64,000 bases of DNA. It comes from Edwardsiella tarda ATCC 15947 = NBRC 105688 (GTDB lineage: Bacteria > Pseudomonadota > Gammaproteobacteria > Enterobacterales > Enterobacteriaceae). The position numbers were made by a program, and so were the translations under genes. The DNA is taken from contig NZ_CP084506.1 of assembly GCF_003113495.2 (NCBI RefSeq), positions 1 through 64,000 of the forward strand, written 5' to 3'. Under the pieces are notes generated by a model that did not search any database, was not told where the DNA came from, and saw nothing but the letters and a program-made list of their open reading frames with translations. This document shows positions 20,539-30,902 of the stretch, piece by piece. Within the stretch, counting starts at the first letter, position 1, and each line of letters starts with the position of its first letter.

Positions 20539-21753
20539 ATGTATCATATGGACATTTACGGCACGTTGGTTGCCGCGACGCTGGTGTTATTGCTGGGGCG
20601 TCAGATGGTGCAAAAAATACCATTACTCACCAAATACACTATCCCCGAACCGGTGGCCGGCGGTCTGCTGGTCGCCTTGGCCCTGCTCGTTTTGAAGAAG
20701 AGTGTCGGATTCGAAATCGACTTTGATATGTCGCTGAAGGATCCATTGATGTTGGCCTTCTTCGCTACGATCGGTTTGAACGCTAACCTGGCGAGCCTAC
20801 GGGCGGGTGGCAAAGCCCTCAGCATCTTCCTGTTTGTCGTGGTTGGTTTGCTGATCGTGCAGAATGCGATCGGTATCAGCATGGCGAAGCTGTTAGGGCT
20901 GGATCCGTTGATGGGGTTACTGGCCGGCTCGATCACTCTCTCTGGCGGTCACGGCACCGGAGCGGCCTGGAGTAAGCTATTTATTGAACGCTACGGCTTC
21001 CAGAATGCCACCGAAGTCGCGATGGCTTGCGCCACCTTCGGCCTGGTGCTCGGGGGGTTGATCGGTGGCCCGGTAGCGCGTTATCTGGTTCAGCGCTCCT
21101 CGACCCCGGATGGGGCTCCGGATGACAACGCCGTACCCAGCGCCTTTGAGAAGCCGCAGAGTGGGCGAATGATCACCTCACTGGTGCTGATTGAGACCCT
21201 GGCCCTGATCGTCATCTGCCTGACGGTTGGTCAGTTGATTGCCGGTTGGCTGCGTGGCTCTGCACTGGAGCTGCCAACCTTCGTTTGCGTGCTGTTCGTC
21301 GGGGTGATCCTGAGTAATACCCTGTCTAAGATCGGTTTTTATCAAGTCTTCGAACGCGCCGTTTCGGTACTGGGTAACGTCAGCCTCTCTCTGTTCCTGG
21401 CGATGGCGCTGATGAGCCTCAAGCTGTGGGAGTTGGCTTCACTGGCGTTGCCGATGTTGGCCATCTTGGCCGTACAGACGTTGGTGATGGCGTTGTATGC
21501 CATCTTCGTCACCTATCGGGTGATGGGCAAGAATTACGATGCGGCGGTATTGGCGGCGGGGCACTGTGGTTTTGGCCTGGGGGCAACCCCAACGGCTATT
21601 GCCAACATGCAGGCGATCACCGAGCGCTTTGGCCCTTCTCACCTGGCCTTCTTGGTGGTACCGATGGTGGGGGCTTTCTTTATCGATATCGCCAACGCCA
21701 TCATCATCAAGCTGTATTTGATGCTGCCATTGTTCGCTCAGGTGCTTGGCTAA
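20539..21753 (+). CDS. gltS: sodium/glutamate symporter GltS
   Basis: Na+-dependent glutamate importer of the ESS family, 404 aa (E. coli 401). The two inverted five-helix halves each carry a glycine-rich re-entrant loop: TLSGGHGTGAAWSKLF near residue 134 and AGHCGFGLGATPTAIANMQ near residue 337. GGAG precedes the ATG. It is divergent from xanP and convergent with recG. A 10-bp inverted repeat (GGCGGGCGAT at 21759 with ATCGCCCGCC at 21785) sits at the gltS/recG junction and overlaps the recG 3' end. Confidence 0.97.
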   Translation: MYHMDIYGTLVAATLVLLLGRQMVQKIPLLTKYTIPEPVAGGLLVALALLVLKKSVGFEIDFDMSLKDPLMLAFFATIGLNANLASLRAGGKALSIFLFVVVGLLIVQNAIGISMAKLLGLDPLMGLLAGSITLSGGHGTGAAWSKLFIERYGFQNATEVAMACATFGLVLGGLIGGPVARYLVQRSSTPDGAPDDNAVPSAFEKPQSGRMITSLVLIETLALIVICLTVGQLIAGWLRGSALELPTFVCVLFVGVILSNTLSKIGFYQVFERAVSVLGNVSLSLFLAMALMSLKLWELASLALPMLAILAVQTLVMALYAIFVTYRVMGKNYDAAVLAAGHCGFGLGATPTAIANMQAITERFGPSHLAFLVVPMVGAFFIDIANAIIIKLYLMLPLFAQVLG

Positions 21754-21767
21754 GCCGAGGCGGGCGA

Positions 21768-23849
21768 TTAGGCGTTAGAGTAGCGATCGCCCGCCGGTAG
21801 CCAGCGTTCGATCAGTGCCTGCGCATGTTGTGGGTAGGCGCTGTGTAGATGGCGCGCGATGCGTTGCACCTCGGGGATCAGCGCCTGGTCGCGCAGCAGA
21901 TCGGCGACGCGGAATTCGGCGTTGCCGGTCTGGCGGGTGCCCAAGAGCTCGCCGGGTCCCCGGATCTCGAGATCGCGTTGGGCGATCACGAAGCCATCAT
22001 TGCTGTCACGTAGTACCTGGAGCCGTTGCTGCGCCGTCTGGCTCAGCGGCGCCTTGTATAGTAAGACGCAATGGGAGGCGACTGCGCCGCGTCCGACGCG
22101 TCCACGCAGTTGGTGAAGCTGGGCTAGCCCCAAACGCTCGGGGTTCTCGATGATCATCAGGCTGGCGTTAGGTACGTCGACGCCGACCTCGATCACCGTG
22201 GTGGCAACCAGTAGATCGATCTCTCCCGCTTTGAATCGTGCCATTACCTGTTGTTTGTCTGCCGCTTTCATCCGCCCATGCACCAGGGCGATGCGCAGCT
22301 CAGGTAACTGTTGGCTTAGGGCCTCAGCGGTTGCCTCTGCCGCCTGCGCCTCCAATACCTCCGACTCTTCGATCAGGGTACATACCCAGTAGGCCTGGCG
22401 CTTCTCCGTCAGGCAGGCATGACGCACGCGCTCCAGGATCTGTTCTCGCCGAGTGTCGGCGATGGCGACGGTGGTGACCGGCGTCCGTCCTGGCGGTAAC
22501 TCGTCGATCACCGAGGTATCTAAATCGGCGTAGGCGGTCATCGCCAGTGTGCGTGGGATCGGAGTAGCGGTCATGATCAATTGATGGGGGTGAAAGCCCT
22601 GCGCCTGGCCCTTCTCCCATAATGCGAGACGTTGATGCACACCGAAGCGGTGCTGTTCGTCGATGATCACCAGCGCGAGATCGGCGAATTGCACCTGCTC
22701 TTGAAACAGAGCATGGGTACCGACAACCATGTCTACCTCGCCGGCGGCGATAGCGGCCATTTGCGTCTGGCGCGCCTTACCTTTCTGCTTGCCAGCCAGC
22801 CAACCCACGCGTAGCCCCAGCGGCTCGAACCAGTGACGAAAGTTAGCGGCGTGTTGCTCGGCCAACAGCTCGGTGGGGGCCATGAGTGCCACTTGATGGC
22901 CATTGGCGATGGCGCGTAGCGCCGCCAGAGCAGCGACCAGCGTCTTACCGCAGCCGACGTCGCCCTGTACCAGGCGCATCATGGGCACGCTCTTGGCCAT
23001 ATCGGTCTCGATATCGGCCAACACACGCCATTGTGCGGCTGTCGGCGTGAACGGCAGTGCCGCCAGTAGGCGTTGCTTGAGGTTATCGTTGGCGCCGAGT
23101 GCGAGGGCATGCTGGCGTTGATTACCCGCGCGTACCGCCAGCATACTGAGGTGGTGCGCCAATAACTCCTCCAGGATCAACCGTCGCTGTGCTGGATGGC
23201 GGCCCTGGGCGAGATCCTCCAGACGGATATCGGCTGGTGGGCGGTGAAGGGTATGTAACGCCTCGGGTAGGCTGATCAGCCCCTGCCCTAGGGATTCGGG
23301 CAGCAGCTCGGGGATCGGCGTGATGTCGAGCAGCGCCAATGCCTGATCGCTCAGCTTGCGCAGTGTCGCCTGGCGTACGCCTTCGGTCGTGGGGTAGACC
23401 GGTGTCAGGGCGGCTTGCAACTCGATGGGGGCATCGTCGCCTTGGATACGGTATTCGGGGTGGATGATTTCACCACCATGGTGACCGCGCTTGATCTCAC
23501 CGTAGGCCAGTACCCGCTTGCCGGGAGCCAGGCTATTTTTCATCGCGGCACTGAAGTTGAAGAAGCGTAGGGTCAGCAGACCGCTGCCATCGCTGATCTG
23601 ACTGGTCAGCATGCGGCGGCGACCAAAGGCGACGTCGGTACGTAGCACCTCCCCCTCTATCGTGACCACTTGGCCCGGCTGGAGTTCGCCGATGCGGTAG
23701 AGGCGCGTACGGTCCTCATAGCGCAACGGGAGATGTAGCAGTAGATCCTGTATGGTGACCAGCCCGAGTTTGGCCAGCTTACCCGCCTGACTGGCACCTA
23801 CGCCGGAGAGCGAGGTCAGCGGGACGGCGTCGAGCAGGCGGCCCTGCAT
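21768..23849 (-). CDS. recG: ATP-dependent DNA helicase RecG
   Basis: Branch-migrating helicase that remodels stalled forks and Holliday junctions. It has 693 aa from the ATG at 23849, exactly the E. coli length, with AGGAG upstream; 17 upstream codons in frame are not RecG-like. The wedge/OB domain (about residues 60-160) precedes the helicase lobes: Walker A GDVGCGKTLVAALAAL, motif II DEQH, TATPIPRT, and LRGRVGRG. Last gene of the gmk-rpoZ-spoT-trmH-recG operon, starting 1 base after the trmH stop. Confidence 0.98.
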   Translation of the reverse strand: MQGRLLDAVPLTSLSGVGASQAGKLAKLGLVTIQDLLLHLPLRYEDRTRLYRIGELQPGQVVTIEGEVLRTDVAFGRRRMLTSQISDGSGLLTLRFFNFSAAMKNSLAPGKRVLAYGEIKRGHHGGEIIHPEYRIQGDDAPIELQAALTPVYPTTEGVRQATLRKLSDQALALLDITPIPELLPESLGQGLISLPEALHTLHRPPADIRLEDLAQGRHPAQRRLILEELLAHHLSMLAVRAGNQRQHALALGANDNLKQRLLAALPFTPTAAQWRVLADIETDMAKSVPMMRLVQGDVGCGKTLVAALAALRAIANGHQVALMAPTELLAEQHAANFRHWFEPLGLRVGWLAGKQKGKARQTQMAAIAAGEVDMVVGTHALFQEQVQFADLALVIIDEQHRFGVHQRLALWEKGQAQGFHPHQLIMTATPIPRTLAMTAYADLDTSVIDELPPGRTPVTTVAIADTRREQILERVRHACLTEKRQAYWVCTLIEESEVLEAQAAEATAEALSQQLPELRIALVHGRMKAADKQQVMARFKAGEIDLLVATTVIEVGVDVPNASLMIIENPERLGLAQLHQLRGRVGRGAVASHCVLLYKAPLSQTAQQRLQVLRDSNDGFVIAQRDLEIRGPGELLGTRQTGNAEFRVADLLRDQALIPEVQRIARHLHSAYPQHAQALIERWLPAGDRYSNA

Positions 23850-23850
23850 G

Positions 23851-24543
23851 TTAGCTCCTGGCAGCCTGCATAGCGTCCCACCAAGCCTGCGGGGCCTCAA
23901 TCTGCCCGTCGTCGCCGATGTGGGGACGCGTCAACCCTTTACGGCGCGCGACGCTGGCCAGAACGGGGTAGCCACCTTCCCATAATAGGCGTTGTTGCTC
24001 CTCGTCGCTCAGACGCGGTTGATGGTGTTGGTACATGCCAGCCTGCTGGCGTTGGCGCTGTGCCTCATACAGGATGAGGGCGCTCGCTACGGAGACGTTG
24101 AGCGACTGCACCATGCCGACCATCGGAATGATGATATCGCGATCGGCCAGTTGCAGCGCCTCGGCGCTGATACCGCGCTTCTCTTGCCCCATCAGGATAC
24201 AGGTAGGGCGCGTGTAGTCGATCTCGCGGAAGTCGACCGCCGTTGCCGACAGGTTGGTCGCCAGGATCTGCATCCCCTGGCCTTTGAGTTCGCTGACGGC
24301 AGAGGCGATGTCGCGATGGGTTTTGACACTGACCCAACTGTTGCTGCCGGCGGCGGTGGAGACCAGGGTACGCATACTCTTACCCGGCCACACGGCGTGG
24401 AGCTGATGAACGCCGACGGCGTCAGCGGTACGGATCACGGCGGAGACGTTATGCGGTTTGTGCACCTGCTCCATGCAGACGGTCAGATCGGGCTGACGTG
24501 CCGCCATCATCTGACAGATCCGGGCATAGCGTTGTGGGGTCAT
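23851..24543 (-). CDS. trmH: tRNA (Gm18) 2'-O-methyltransferase TrmH
   Basis: SPOUT methyltransferase that uses S-adenosylmethionine to methylate the ribose of G18 in tRNA. The 230 aa compare with 229 in E. coli. Motif 1 is NVSAVIRTADAVGV (near residue 33), motif 2 MGQEKRGISAEALQLAD (near residue 137) and motif 3 IIPMVGMVQSLNVSVASALILYEA (near residue 156), which forms the trefoil knot. It lies between spoT and recG with almost no spacing, as in E. coli. Confidence 0.97.
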   Translation of the reverse strand: MTPQRYARICQMMAARQPDLTVCMEQVHKPHNVSAVIRTADAVGVHQLHAVWPGKSMRTLVSTAAGSNSWVSVKTHRDIASAVSELKGQGMQILATNLSATAVDFREIDYTRPTCILMGQEKRGISAEALQLADRDIIIPMVGMVQSLNVSVASALILYEAQRQRQQAGMYQHHQPRLSDEEQQRLLWEGGYPVLASVARRKGLTRPHIGDDGQIEAPQAWWDAMQAARS

Positions 24544-24548
24544 GGCGA

Positions 24549-26642
24549 TTAGTTTCTGTTTCGGGTGACTTTAATCACATCCGGCATGATGCGGATTTTG
24601 CGCATGATATTGGCCAGATGCACGCGATCACGAGTAGTCAGGCGAATATACACCGAGTAGACGCGGCCGTCTTTCTCTTCGGTGTTCATACTCTGAATAT
24701 TGGAGGCCGTGGCATTGATCGCCGCCGTCAGGTTGGCCAGCGCCCCCTGATGGTTGAACATGTCGACCTTAATCTCGGCAATAAATTCCTGATCGATCGC
24801 CTTGTCCCACTCTACCGGCATAAATTTCTCCGGCTCCTTCTGGTAGCCGCGAATATTACGACAGGATTCGTGGTGGATCACCAACCCCTTGCCAGGGCTG
24901 ACGTGGGCGACGATCGGGTCGCCGGGGATCGGGCGGCAGCACTTGGCGAAGGTGAGCAACACCCCATCGGCGCCTTTGATCGGCAGGTTGCGCCCGCCTG
25001 GTGGGGTATCCTGCTCGCCGAGCAGATTGCGTGCTACCACGACACTCATGGCGTTACCCAGGCCGATCTCCGCCAGCAGATCGTCCAACGATTGGAGCTT
25101 CATCCGATCCAATTCACGCTGGATATTCTGTGGTGGAATAGTCGCCAGTTTACGTCCATTGCCCAGTGCATGGGTCAGCAGACGGCGCCCCAGGCTGACG
25201 GAGTCGTCGCGCTTGAGGTTTTTCAGCATCTGGCGGATTTTGGCCCGCGCCTTGGAGCTGACCACGAAGTTCAGCCAGGCGGCGTTGGGACGCGCGCCCG
25301 GTGCGGTGATGATCTCGATGGTCTGGCCGCTGTTTAGGGCTTGAGAGAGTGGATAGGGTTGGCGATCGACGCGCGCGCCGACACAGGCGTGGCCGATATC
25401 GGTATGGACCGCATAGGCGAAGTCGACCGGTGTCGCCCCGGCGGGGAGCTCGACGATGCGCCCTTCCGGGGTAAAAACATAGATTTCGTCGGGGAAGAGA
25501 TCCGATTTCACGCTCTCGATAAATTCGAAGGAGCTACCGGCGCTCTGTTGTAGCTCCAGCAGACTCTGCATCCAACGCTGGGCGCGAATTTGGGCGGTGG
25601 TGCTCGACTCGCCCTCTTTGTAGGCCCAGTGTGCGGCAACCCCCATCTCGGCCATTTGATCCATGTCTTCGGTACGGATCTGTACCTCGACCGGAACACC
25701 GTGCGGCCCGATCAGAGAGGTATGCAGCGATTGATAGCCGTTGGCCTTGGGGATGGCGATGTAGTCTTTCACCCGACCAGGACGGGGCTTGTACAGGCTA
25801 TGCACCTGCCCGAGCACCCGATAGCAGGTATCCACATCCTTGACGATCACGCGGAAGGCGTAGATATCCATGATGGAGTGAAAACGCTGCTCTTTGAGAT
25901 GCATCTTGCGATAGATAGAGTAGAGGTGTTTCTCACGCCCGTTGACCTGGCAGACGATCCCTGCCTCACTCAGCCGCCCGTCGATCTCCGCCAGGATTTT
26001 CTGGATCATCTCCTTGCGGTTGCCCCGCGCCGCTTTGACCACCTCTTTGATCACGCGAAAGCGATTGGGGTACAGGGCCTCAAAGCCCAGCTCCTCTAAT
26101 TCCGTTTTCAGATGATGGATGCCCAGGCGATGGGCTAGCGGGCTATAGATCTCTAGGGTTTCGCGTGCGATGCGGCGTCGTTTGTCCGGGCGCAGCGACC
26201 CGAGGGTGCGCATATTGTGGGTACGGTCGGCCAGCTTGATCAGAATGACGCGGATGTCTTGCACCATCGCCATGATCATCTTGCGGAAGTTCTCCGCTTG
26301 GGCCTCTTTCTTATCGCGGAATTTCAGTTTATCGAGCTTGGATACCCCTTCCACCAGTTCGGCGACACTCTTGCCGAACAGCTGTTCCATGTCTTGGTAG
26401 GTGGCGGGGGTATCTTCGATGACGTCGTGTAACAGGGCGGCCATCAGCGTCTCGTAGTCGAGACGCATTTCAGCCAGGATGCAGGCCACTGCGACCGGGT
26501 GGGTAATGTAGGGCTCACCACTGGAGCGTGTCTGCCCCTCGTGCGCATCGCGCGCGACCAGATAGGCCTGCTTCAGGCGTTTGATCTGCTCTTCTGGCAG
26601 GTATTTTTGAATCAGAAGATTCAGGCTTTCAAACAGATACAA
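24549..26642 (-). CDS. spoT: (p)ppGpp hydrolase/synthetase SpoT
   Basis: Bifunctional stringent-response enzyme that degrades and, weakly, makes (p)ppGpp. The 697 aa compare with 702 in E. coli. The HD hydrolase shows THPVAVACIL and AALLHDVIEDT (near residues 46-75), the synthetase domain spans about residues 200-340, and the TGS domain begins EIYVFTPEGRIVELPAGATPV (near residue 386). The C-terminal ACT domain covers the last 80 residues. It follows rpoZ in the gmk-rpoZ-spoT operon and is followed by trmH after 5 bases. Confidence 0.98.
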   Translation of the reverse strand: MYLFESLNLLIQKYLPEEQIKRLKQAYLVARDAHEGQTRSSGEPYITHPVAVACILAEMRLDYETLMAALLHDVIEDTPATYQDMEQLFGKSVAELVEGVSKLDKLKFRDKKEAQAENFRKMIMAMVQDIRVILIKLADRTHNMRTLGSLRPDKRRRIARETLEIYSPLAHRLGIHHLKTELEELGFEALYPNRFRVIKEVVKAARGNRKEMIQKILAEIDGRLSEAGIVCQVNGREKHLYSIYRKMHLKEQRFHSIMDIYAFRVIVKDVDTCYRVLGQVHSLYKPRPGRVKDYIAIPKANGYQSLHTSLIGPHGVPVEVQIRTEDMDQMAEMGVAAHWAYKEGESSTTAQIRAQRWMQSLLELQQSAGSSFEFIESVKSDLFPDEIYVFTPEGRIVELPAGATPVDFAYAVHTDIGHACVGARVDRQPYPLSQALNSGQTIEIITAPGARPNAAWLNFVVSSKARAKIRQMLKNLKRDDSVSLGRRLLTHALGNGRKLATIPPQNIQRELDRMKLQSLDDLLAEIGLGNAMSVVVARNLLGEQDTPPGGRNLPIKGADGVLLTFAKCCRPIPGDPIVAHVSPGKGLVIHHESCRNIRGYQKEPEKFMPVEWDKAIDQEFIAEIKVDMFNHQGALANLTAAINATASNIQSMNTEEKDGRVYSVYIRLTTRDRVHLANIMRKIRIMPDVIKVTRNRN

Positions 26643-26661
26643 AGGCTGCCCTTGAGGTTAA

Positions 26662-26937
26662 TTAACGACGACCTTCCGCAATGGCGGTGACGGCTTGCAG
26701 CTCGGCGGCTTCCTGCTCCTGCTGCTCCTGACGCTCACGCACGTCCAGGATCTGGTTGTTGATCAGACCTTCTTCGATCTCGCGCAGGGCGATAACGGTG
26801 GTCTTATCGTTCTCTTCCGGAACCAGCGGCTCTTTGCCGCCCGTCTGCATCTGGCGCGCGCGACGAGCAGCGACCAACACCAGGTCAAAACGGTTACCAA
26901 TTTTCTCTACAGCGTCTTGAACAGTTACGCGTGCCAT
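26662..26937 (-). CDS. rpoZ: RNA polymerase omega subunit
   Basis: Small subunit that helps assemble RNA polymerase onto the beta' subunit and forms part of one ppGpp site. It has 91 aa, the E. coli length. The core [29 protein letters not shown] is strongly conserved, as is [20 protein letters not shown]. It sits 19 bp before spoT and 54 bp after gmk on the minus strand. Confidence 0.98.
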   Translation of the reverse strand: MARVTVQDAVEKIGNRFDLVLVAARRARQMQTGGKEPLVPEENDKTTVIALREIEEGLINNQILDVRERQEQQEQEAAELQAVTAIAEGRR

Positions 26938-26991
26938 AAATGTGCTACTCCACAGGTGAAGAAATGACTGGGCATGATACTGAAACTAGGC

Positions 26992-27627
<636 letters not shown>

Positions 27628-27735
27628 TCAGCGTGTAAAAGAGCGAAATATAGCAAGATATCCGCTCATTATACACGGCTATGGTGACGGTTGCAGCGCT
27701 CTCGTTGCTTGGGTATGGCGATTTCGCCGTACGAA

Positions 27736-28356
27736 CTATTCGCGCTCTGGTTGCTTATAGTCGAATACGGGCAGGCTCAGGTGGAAGCGTAACGCCAGTA
27801 GACGTGCGCTAAAGCCGACCACCAGGGTGATGATCACCGTGAGATCCTGCGGCACTTGCAGATAGAGCAGACCCAGGTAGAGCCAGGCGGCGGCGAAAGA
27901 GATACCGGCATACAGTTCCTTCTGAAACACGAGGGGGATCTGGTTGCAGAATAGGTCACGTAACACGCCGCCGAATACCCCGGTGATCACGGCGGCGATT
28001 ACCGCGATGATCGGGCCATGTCCCATCTCTAAGGCGACCTGGGCGCCGATGATGGAGAAGACCATCAGTCCGACGGCGTCTAATAGCAGGAACAAACGGC
28101 GTAGGTGTGACATCAGTGGCGCTACCCAAGTGGTCAGTACGGCGGCGCAGGCGACGATCACGATGTTTTCCGGATGCTTGACCCAGCTCAGCGGGTAATG
28201 GCCTAACAACATATCACGTACCGAGCCGCCCCCGATGGCCGTCGCCGAGGCGATGATGATCACGCCGAAGGTATCCATCTGGCGGCGTCCCGCCGCTAAT
28301 GCGCCGGTCATCGCCTCGGCAGTAATACCAATAATATAGAGAATGCTCAGTAACAT
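27736..28356 (-). CDS. yicG: TRIC-family membrane protein YicG
   Basis: Inner-membrane protein of 206 aa from the UPF0126/trimeric intracellular cation channel family. It has about seven hydrophobic helices in two repeated halves. The glycine-rich repeats are [21 protein letters not shown] (near residue 37) and [21 protein letters not shown] (near residue 123), the family hallmark. E. coli YicG is uncharacterised as to ion or solute. It lies beside gmk on the same strand with its own spacer. The 213 bp upstream, before yibQ, are AT-rich and show no gene. Confidence 0.9.
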   Translation of the reverse strand: MLLSILYIIGITAEAMTGALAAGRRQMDTFGVIIIASATAIGGGSVRDMLLGHYPLSWVKHPENIVIVACAAVLTTWVAPLMSHLRRLFLLLDAVGLMVFSIIGAQVALEMGHGPIIAVIAAVITGVFGGVLRDLFCNQIPLVFQKELYAGISFAAAWLYLGLLYLQVPQDLTVIITLVVGFSARLLALRFHLSLPVFDYKQPERE

Positions 28357-28569
28357 AATGACTCTGCTCGTCCGTACAGCCAGGGAAACGGGAGAAAGTA
28401 GGCAGAATAGTGAGCCGAGACATTCTGTGCGACTGAGTTTTTCTAAGGGTTTTTAATTTCAATTAGTTTTAGTAATGCTAATCAGCTTGATTGCTGGTGT
28501 TTCCAGCCATTTTCACCTTACTTACGGATTAGATTTTATATTGAAATATATCCCTTTTGCCCCCGTTTC

Positions 28570-29502
28570 TCACGCCAGCCAAAAGGTCCAGCGAGCCTGA
28601 AGCCACTTCAGTGGCGTCGCGTGAGTGACGCTTTGTGCGATCACCTGCCAGGCACGATCGGCGTAGATCGGTGTGGCCGTTGATGTCAGGTGACACTGGC
28701 GGATCCCGCTGAAGCGAGGTGGGCGCGGTTTGGCCGGTGGTGTCGTTTGCGGTGCGTTGATGCTAGCCGCAACCCCCGACTCGTTGAGTAGTGCGCTGGG
28801 TTTGACCAGTACGATATCTGCCGGCAGGTTAGGCAGCATTTGCTGTAGGACGCGTACCGTGGTGGGGTGTGGGTGACCTATCGCGATGGCCGATCCGTTG
28901 CGTCGTGCCAGTTGTATCGCACGATTGAGTTGCGCCCGGATGGCGCTTTCGTTCTGCGCGTCGTCGAGGAAGACCTTACGCTTGATCACCTTTACGCCAG
29001 TACCCTGGGCGGCGTTGCTCACCTGGCTGTGCGCGATGGTGACGCTATCGAGGAAATAAAGGAAGTGGTATTGCTCCAACGCGCGCATCACCTTCTGCAT
29101 GCCGGCCAGGTTGGAGGTCATGGCGCTACCCATATGGTTATTCATGCCGACGGCATAGGGGACGTTATCGACCGCCTGGCGGATGATGCGTTGGATCTCC
29201 GCCTCGCTCATGGTGGGTTGTAGCGTGTTGCGCTCTAAGGGCTGTTTACTGAGTGGTGCCATGGGCAGGTGGATCAGGATTTCACGTCCTTGGGCATGGG
29301 CGCGCAGCGCCATCTCGCGGGCGTGAGGGGCATTGGGTAGCACGGCGATGGTGATGGGTAACGGCAGCGCCAATACCTGTTTTTCTTCATGCGGACGGTA
29401 GCCGAAATCATCGATGACGATGGCGAGTTTACCGGCCTGCGCCGGTGCGGCCAACGCGCTGCACAGCAGCGCGAGTGAAGTCAGTCGGATCAGTGAGCGC
29501 AA
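28570..29502 (-). CDS. yibQ: divergent polysaccharide deacetylase YibQ
   Basis: Exported protein of 310 aa with a signal peptide (LTSLALLCSALAAPAQA) and a divergent polysaccharide deacetylase 2 domain. It begins KLAIVIDDFGYRPHEEKQVLALP and includes ILIHLPMAP and YAVGMNNHMGSAMTSN, which would form the metal-site framework. Its substrate is unknown; a role in periplasmic glycan processing is inference. It follows envC by 38 bp in a gpmM-envC-yibQ run, the same order as E. coli. Confidence 0.9.
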   Translation of the reverse strand: MRSLIRLTSLALLCSALAAPAQAGKLAIVIDDFGYRPHEEKQVLALPLPITIAVLPNAPHAREMALRAHAQGREILIHLPMAPLSKQPLERNTLQPTMSEAEIQRIIRQAVDNVPYAVGMNNHMGSAMTSNLAGMQKVMRALEQYHFLYFLDSVTIAHSQVSNAAQGTGVKVIKRKVFLDDAQNESAIRAQLNRAIQLARRNGSAIAIGHPHPTTVRVLQQMLPNLPADIVLVKPSALLNESGVAASINAPQTTPPAKPRPPRFSGIRQCHLTSTATPIYADRAWQVIAQSVTHATPLKWLQARWTFWLA

Positions 29503-29540
29503 GGCCTATTCCTTCTCTGCTATAGGCGTATTGGCGGGCG

Positions 29541-30893
29541 TTAACGCCCTAACCATGGCCGCGGGTTAACCGCCTGCCCCTGGCGGCGGATCTCAAAGTA
29601 AAGGGCCGACTGCCCCTGCCCGCCGCTATCGCCGACCAGCGCAATCGGCTGCCCGGCCTTGACCTGTGCACCGACGTTAACCAGCGCACTCTGATTGTAG
29701 CCGTATAGGCTCATGTCGCCTTTGCCATGCTCGATTACCACGACCAGGCCATAACCCTGTAACCAATCGGCCAACAGTACACGGCCATCGGCGATGGCGT
29801 GGACCTCACTGCCCTCTGGGGCGGCGATAACCATTCCCTTCCAACGCAGCTCGCCCTGTAGCGGCTCGCCGAAGCCATGGATGACGCGGCCTCGTACTGG
29901 CCAGATAGCCTGGCCGGCCGGCCGTCCCAGACCGCCGGTACGCGCCAATAGCGCGCGCTCACTCTCGCTGGGTTTATAGGTCGTGCCCTTCTTCTTGGCT
30001 TGGGCCTCTTTGGCTTTCATCTCGGCACGTACACGTGCGGCCTCACGCGCCTCACGCTCGGCGCGTGCGCGTGCTTCGCGTTCGGCACGTGCGATCTTGT
30101 CGCGTAGGCGAGCCTCGTTCTGGCGCAATTCGTCCAGCTGTTGCTGATCCTTGGCTAGCGAACTCTCCAGCGCGCTCAGCGTCTTCTGGCGGCTGGCACG
30201 CGCCTGCTGCAACAGTTGCTGCGCCTCCTGCTGGGTGGTCAATACCGCTTTCTGCTTGATCTTGGCGCTTTCCAGCTCACGCTTCTGCTGGCTGAGATCG
30301 GTGCGAGTCTCTTGCAGGGCGGCGATATTCTGCTGGCGGGCGGTGTTGAGGTAGCCAAAGTAGGCGAGTAGGCGTTCGCTGCGCTGACTTTCTTCACCGT
30401 TGAGCAATACCTGCATACCGGTGTGCTTGCCGAGGCGGAACGCGATGTCGAGCTGCCGTGCCAAGAGCTCGCTCTGACCGTTCTCTTTGCTTTGTAGCTT
30501 ACGGATGGAGGCATTGAGCGCGGTGATGCGCTGATCCAGCTTGCTAAGCTCGGCCTGGGTATCGTGCAAGGCACGACCTGCCTGGGCTATCTGCTTTTCT
30601 TGGGCTTTGAGTTGATCTTGCAAGGCGGCGCGTTGTTGCTGCTGCTGTTTGACACTCTTCTCTTTGGCCGCGATATCTTGCTGGATAGATTGCAGTTGCT
30701 GCTTGTTGCTGTCCGCCGCTAAAGCTGCGGTGGGGAACAGTGTGCTGCCGGCGAAGAGGACGCCGGCACAGACCATGGACAGGCGCGAGAGACGACAACG
30801 CACCTGCGCCGCCAGTGTGGTGGCGCAGGTGTCATTCCCGGCAGACGGCACGACGTCCAGGCGAGTTATGCAAAACAGATCGTTTCCCCTCAT
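29541..30893 (-). CDS. envC: murein hydrolase activator EnvC
   Basis: Periplasmic activator of the AmiA/AmiB amidases, recruited to the septum by FtsEX. It has up to 450 aa (E. coli 419). A signal peptide (ending FPTAALA-AD) is followed by a long coiled coil (about residues 60-290) rich in Gln, Lys and Arg. A C-terminal degenerate LytM domain (VIHGFGEPLQGELRWKG to NPRPWLG) lacks the full metal-ligand set. The start is uncertain: the ATG at 30893 gives an unusually long N-terminus, while GTG at 30803 would give an ordinary signal peptide. It lies 9 bp after gpmM. Confidence 0.9.
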   Translation of the reverse strand: MRGNDLFCITRLDVVPSAGNDTCATTLAAQVRCRLSRLSMVCAGVLFAGSTLFPTAALAADSNKQQLQSIQQDIAAKEKSVKQQQQQRAALQDQLKAQEKQIAQAGRALHDTQAELSKLDQRITALNASIRKLQSKENGQSELLARQLDIAFRLGKHTGMQVLLNGEESQRSERLLAYFGYLNTARQQNIAALQETRTDLSQQKRELESAKIKQKAVLTTQQEAQQLLQQARASRQKTLSALESSLAKDQQQLDELRQNEARLRDKIARAEREARARAEREAREAARVRAEMKAKEAQAKKKGTTYKPSESERALLARTGGLGRPAGQAIWPVRGRVIHGFGEPLQGELRWKGMVIAAPEGSEVHAIADGRVLLADWLQGYGLVVVIEHGKGDMSLYGYNQSALVNVGAQVKAGQPIALVGDSGGQGQSALYFEIRRQGQAVNPRPWLGR

Positions 30894-30902
30894 GGGGATC
30901 GA

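Noticed and set aside
21759..21794. Intrinsic terminator between gltS and recG
   Set aside because: The 10-bp inverted repeat has no T tract and overlaps the recG coding end, so it is noted only within the gltS entry.
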